A stretch of 64,000 nucleotides of DNA from Neomoorella sulfitireducens (GTDB lineage: Bacteria; Bacillota; DSM-521; Neomoorellales; Neomoorellaceae), in NCBI RefSeq assembly GCF_024733845.1, contig NZ_JANRHG010000006.1:62001-126000 (forward strand), written 5' to 3'. Below the pieces are notes generated by a model. That model saw nothing but the letters and a program-made list of their open reading frames with translations, searched no databases and was not told the DNA's origin. Position 1 is the first letter of the stretch; each line of letters opens with the position of its first letter. This document shows, one piece after another, positions 61,736 through 64,000 of this stretch. Both the position numbers and the translations under genes were made by a program.

Positions 61736-63457
61736 CTAGTATTTTCCCCTTGGCGTGTAATGGGTATGGAGGATATGATGGGACGTTTCGCTTAAAGGTT
61801 TACCCAGGAACTCACGATACAGGGCATGGATGGACGGGTTCTCATGGGATTTACGGATAGGCATCTCGACGTCGGCCTGGTAGATGCCCTTGATACGCTG
61901 CTCCCTGATCTCGGTATTGGTGGGTATGGGCTGGCCGCCGCCGCCGATGCAGCCGCCGGGGCAGCACATGATTTCAATGAAGTGGTATTGCTCCCCGGCC
62001 TTGACCCGCTCTAAAAGCTGCCGCGCATGGCCCAGGCTGTGAGCCACCGCCACCCTCACTTTAGTGCCCTCGATATCCACTGTAGCTTCCTTGATACCTG
62101 TGAGGCCGCGGACATCATTAAAGTCCAGGGCGGGCAGCGTCTTACCGGTGATCAGCTCATAAGCGGTCCGCAGGGCCGCCTCCATGACGCCGCCGGTGGC
62201 GCCGAAGATGACCGCAGCACCGGTGGATTCGCCTAAAGGATCGTCGTACTGCTCTTCCGGGAGGTTCCGGAAGTCAATCCCGGCCTCCCTGATCATCCGC
62301 GCCAGTTCGCGGGTGGTGAGGACGTAGTCCACGTCCTGGTAGCCGCTGTCCCGCATCTCCGGCCGCTGGCACTCGAACTTCTTGGCCGTGCAGGGCATTA
62401 TGGAGACGACAACCATCTTAGCCGGGTCGATGCCGGCTTTCTGGGCGTAGAAGGTCTTGGCCACGGCGCCGAACATCTGCTGGGGCGATTTACAGGTAGA
62501 CACGTTGGGGATAAATTCGGGGTAGAAGTGTTCCATGAACTTGATCCAGCCCGGGCTACATGAGGTAATTAACGGCAACGGCCCACCTTTGGTGAAGCGC
62601 TCGATAAACTCGGAGCCTTCTTCCATGATAGTGAGGTCGGCAGTAAAGTCAGTGTCAAAGACCCGGTCAAAACCAAGCCGCCTTAAAGCTGCCACCATCT
62701 GGCCGGTGTTGATGCTGCCCGGCGGCAGGCCGAACTCCTGGCCAATGGATACCCGCGTGGCCGGGGCCGTCTGGACGACGACGAATTTTTCCGGGTCGGC
62801 CAGGGCTGCCCAGACCTCATTGGTATAATCCTTCTCATACAGGGCACCGACCGGGCAAACGAGGGTGCACTGGCCGCACTCGACGCAGGCGATATCCAGG
62901 AGTTTATCCTGGAAGGCCGGGGCGATGACGGTGTCAAAGCCGCGGCCCATGGGGGCGATGGCCTTTACCCCCTGGACCTTTTCGCACACGGCTACACAAC
63001 GGCGGCAGAGGATGCACTTATCGGGCTCGCGGATAATAGCGGGCGTGGAATCGTCTATAGGATACTCACCCTTTTTGCCCTCAAAACGGACCTGCCGGAT
63101 CCCCAGTTCCTGGGCCAGGGATTGCAGTTCGCAGTTGAGGTTGCGGATGCAGGTAGGACACTCCATCTTGTGGTTGGAAAGGAGCAACTCCACGTTCAAG
63201 CGCCGGGCCGTCCTGACCCTGGGGCTGTTGGTCTTGACCACCATACCCTCGGCAACCGGGGCCACACAGGAGGCCATCAGGTTCCTGGCCCCTTCCACTT
63301 CCACCACGCAGACCCGGCAGGCGCCGATTTCGTTGATGCCCTCCAGGTAACAGAGGGTCGGAATATGAATACCGGCCTTTCCGGCAGCTTGCAAAATCGT
63401 CGTCCCGGCTTCAACTTCCACCGGTATATTGTCAATAGTCAATCTTACGGTGCTCAC
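61736..63457 (-). CDS. hydA: [FeFe] hydrogenase catalytic subunit (HydA/HndD-type)
   Basis: About 573 residues. Order of domains: [2Fe-2S] (CYLEGINEIGACRVCVVEVEG), a His-Cys [4Fe-4S] site (HKMECPTCIRNLNC), two [4Fe-4S] motifs (CILCRRCVAVC and CVECGQCTLVCPVGAL), then the H-cluster domain. Motifs are TSCSPGWIKF (L1), MPCTAKKFECQRPE (L2) and MCCPGGCIGGGGQP (L3). A C-terminal extension follows. This is the layout of NAD(H)-coupled, electron-bifurcating hydrogenases (HydABC). GTG at 63457 with TAGGAGG is the start. It lies 22 bases after the flavin oxidoreductase. Confidence 0.95.
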   Translation of the reverse strand: MSTVRLTIDNIPVEVEAGTTILQAAGKAGIHIPTLCYLEGINEIGACRVCVVEVEGARNLMASCVAPVAEGMVVKTNSPRVRTARRLNVELLLSNHKMECPTCIRNLNCELQSLAQELGIRQVRFEGKKGEYPIDDSTPAIIREPDKCILCRRCVAVCEKVQGVKAIAPMGRGFDTVIAPAFQDKLLDIACVECGQCTLVCPVGALYEKDYTNEVWAALADPEKFVVVQTAPATRVSIGQEFGLPPGSINTGQMVAALRRLGFDRVFDTDFTADLTIMEEGSEFIERFTKGGPLPLITSCSPGWIKFMEHFYPEFIPNVSTCKSPQQMFGAVAKTFYAQKAGIDPAKMVVVSIMPCTAKKFECQRPEMRDSGYQDVDYVLTTRELARMIREAGIDFRNLPEEQYDDPLGESTGAAVIFGATGGVMEAALRTAYELITGKTLPALDFNDVRGLTGIKEATVDIEGTKVRVAVAHSLGHARQLLERVKAGEQYHFIEIMCCPGGCIGGGGQPIPTNTEIREQRIKGIYQADVEMPIRKSHENPSIHALYREFLGKPLSETSHHILHTHYTPRGKY

Positions 63458-63479
63458 TTTTTCGCCTCCTATCTTCCGC

Positions 63480-64000
63480 CTATTCCCGTACGTCGCAACG
63501 CAAGCAGCGGGACGCTTCGGCCACCGCGGCCTCAAGGTCATAACCCAGCTCTACCTCGGCAAAGCCCGCCAGCCGTTCTGGCAACTCAAGGCTGGGAGCG
63601 ACTTCCCGGGCCGTCTTTTCTTCAATGACCGGCGCCGTCCGCTGGCGCTTGATTTCCATCTCAGGTACAATCACGCCGTCGCCGCCCAGATAACGGTCAA
63701 TGGCCGCCGCCGCCCGTTTACCGGCAGCAATGGCTCCGATAACGGTATCCGGGCCAACGACGCAGTCACCGCCGGCAAAGACACCGGGCAGTTTTGTCGC
63801 CTGGGTCTTGCTGTCAGCCACCACCGTGCCGGCGCGGCTTACTTCTACCCCGGCCGGGATACTCGCGGGATCCACCGTTTGGCCAATGGCGGCAATGACG
63901 ACGTCCACCGGCAGGGTGAAGTCGGCTCCCTCGATGGGTACCGGCCGCCGCCGGCCGCTGCGGTCAAATTCACCCATGCGCATGCGGGCGCACTTAAGAG
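63480..64000 (-). CDS. NAD(P)/FAD oxidoreductase, GltD-like (C-terminal part only)
   Basis: The reading frame runs past the window edge, so only the last 173 or so residues are seen. RMRMGEFDRSGRRRPVPIEGADFTLPVDVVIAAIGQ and GVFAGGDCVVGPDTVIGAIAAGKRAAAAIDRYLGG are typical of glutamate synthase small-subunit-like flavoproteins. The tail ends in CLRCDVRE, with a CxxC pair. It is directly upstream of hydA. Full-length forms may be fused to a NuoF-like diaphorase, which cannot be judged here. It probably passes electrons between NAD(P) and the hydrogenase. Confidence 0.85.
   Translation of the reverse strand, partial: LKCARMRMGEFDRSGRRRPVPIEGADFTLPVDVVIAAIGQTVDPASIPAGVEVSRAGTVVADSKTQATKLPGVFAGGDCVVGPDTVIGAIAAGKRAAAAIDRYLGGDGVIVPEMEIKRQRTAPVIEEKTAREVAPSLELPERLAGFAEVELGYDLEAAVAEASRCLRCDVRE

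Overview
The window looks like chromosomal DNA of an anaerobic, spore-forming, thermophilic Firmicute close to Moorella. This is inferred from gene content and order: a multi-cluster NADH-type [FeFe] hydrogenase, a glycolate/lactate-oxidase-like pair, sporulation genes (yunB, a bofC-like gene, sigI-rsgI), and the clostridial order yebC-bofC-ruvCAB-queA-tgt-yajC-secDF-recJ-relA-dtd-hisS-aspS. I found no rRNA, tRNA, transposase, phage block or CRISPR array.

Layout. 0-5.3 kb: membrane and PRC-barrel genes, then an Rrf2 regulator-nifS-nifU-mnmA operon for Fe-S assembly and tRNA thiolation, with a clear promoter and terminator. 5.4-9.0 kb: nitroreductase, rarA, csoR-trxA and tcdA. 9.0-9.2 kb: a 6S RNA between aspS and tcdA. 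9.2-18.7 kb: aspS, hisS, a metallo-beta-lactamase-fold hydrolase, dtd, relA, recJ and lapA. 18.8-24.6 kb: a cation efflux protein, an unknown membrane protein and a busR-opuC osmolyte-uptake operon, lying between recJ and secF. 24.7-34.8 kb: secF, secD, an HD protein, yajC, tgt, queA, rsgI, sigI, ruvB, ruvA, ruvC. 34.9-39.3 kb: an island between ruvC and bofC with a plus-strand operon of two 2-hydroxyacyl-CoA-dehydratase-like subunits plus their ATP-dependent activase, and an amidohydrolase. 39.3-51.1 kb: bofC-like, yebC, a c-di-AMP riboswitch ahead of a CAP-domain exoprotein, cysK, cooT, a DUF3842 gene with a probable CTG start, yunB, tyrS, a class A PBP and mutS2. 51.2-64 kb: a tandem U32 peptidase, then a redox-regulatory region.

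The most interesting part is 53.8-64 kb. A 747-residue protein joins ferredoxin clusters, a degenerate [FeFe]-hydrogenase-like domain and a further Fe-S domain to a complete sigma-54 activator (GAFTGA loop and Fis-type helix-turn-helix). Two almost identical -24/-12 promoters, CTGGCATGAGNNTTGCA, flank its gene. One faces a 61-residue orphan gene and the other faces a glcD-glcF-like operon. Between the sensor and glcD lie two divergent XRE regulators sharing three operator-like sites, and an 18-bp perfect palindrome upstream of the sensor. Next to them is a catalytic [FeFe] hydrogenase gene (hydA) and the end of an NAD(P)/FAD oxidoreductase. I infer a redox- or H2-responsive switch for 2-hydroxyacid oxidation.

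A second theme is c-di-AMP: BusR with a promoter-overlapping palindrome, a CBS-domain OpuCA, and a ydaO-type riboswitch lie within 20 kb and tie osmolyte uptake and the cell envelope to one second messenger.
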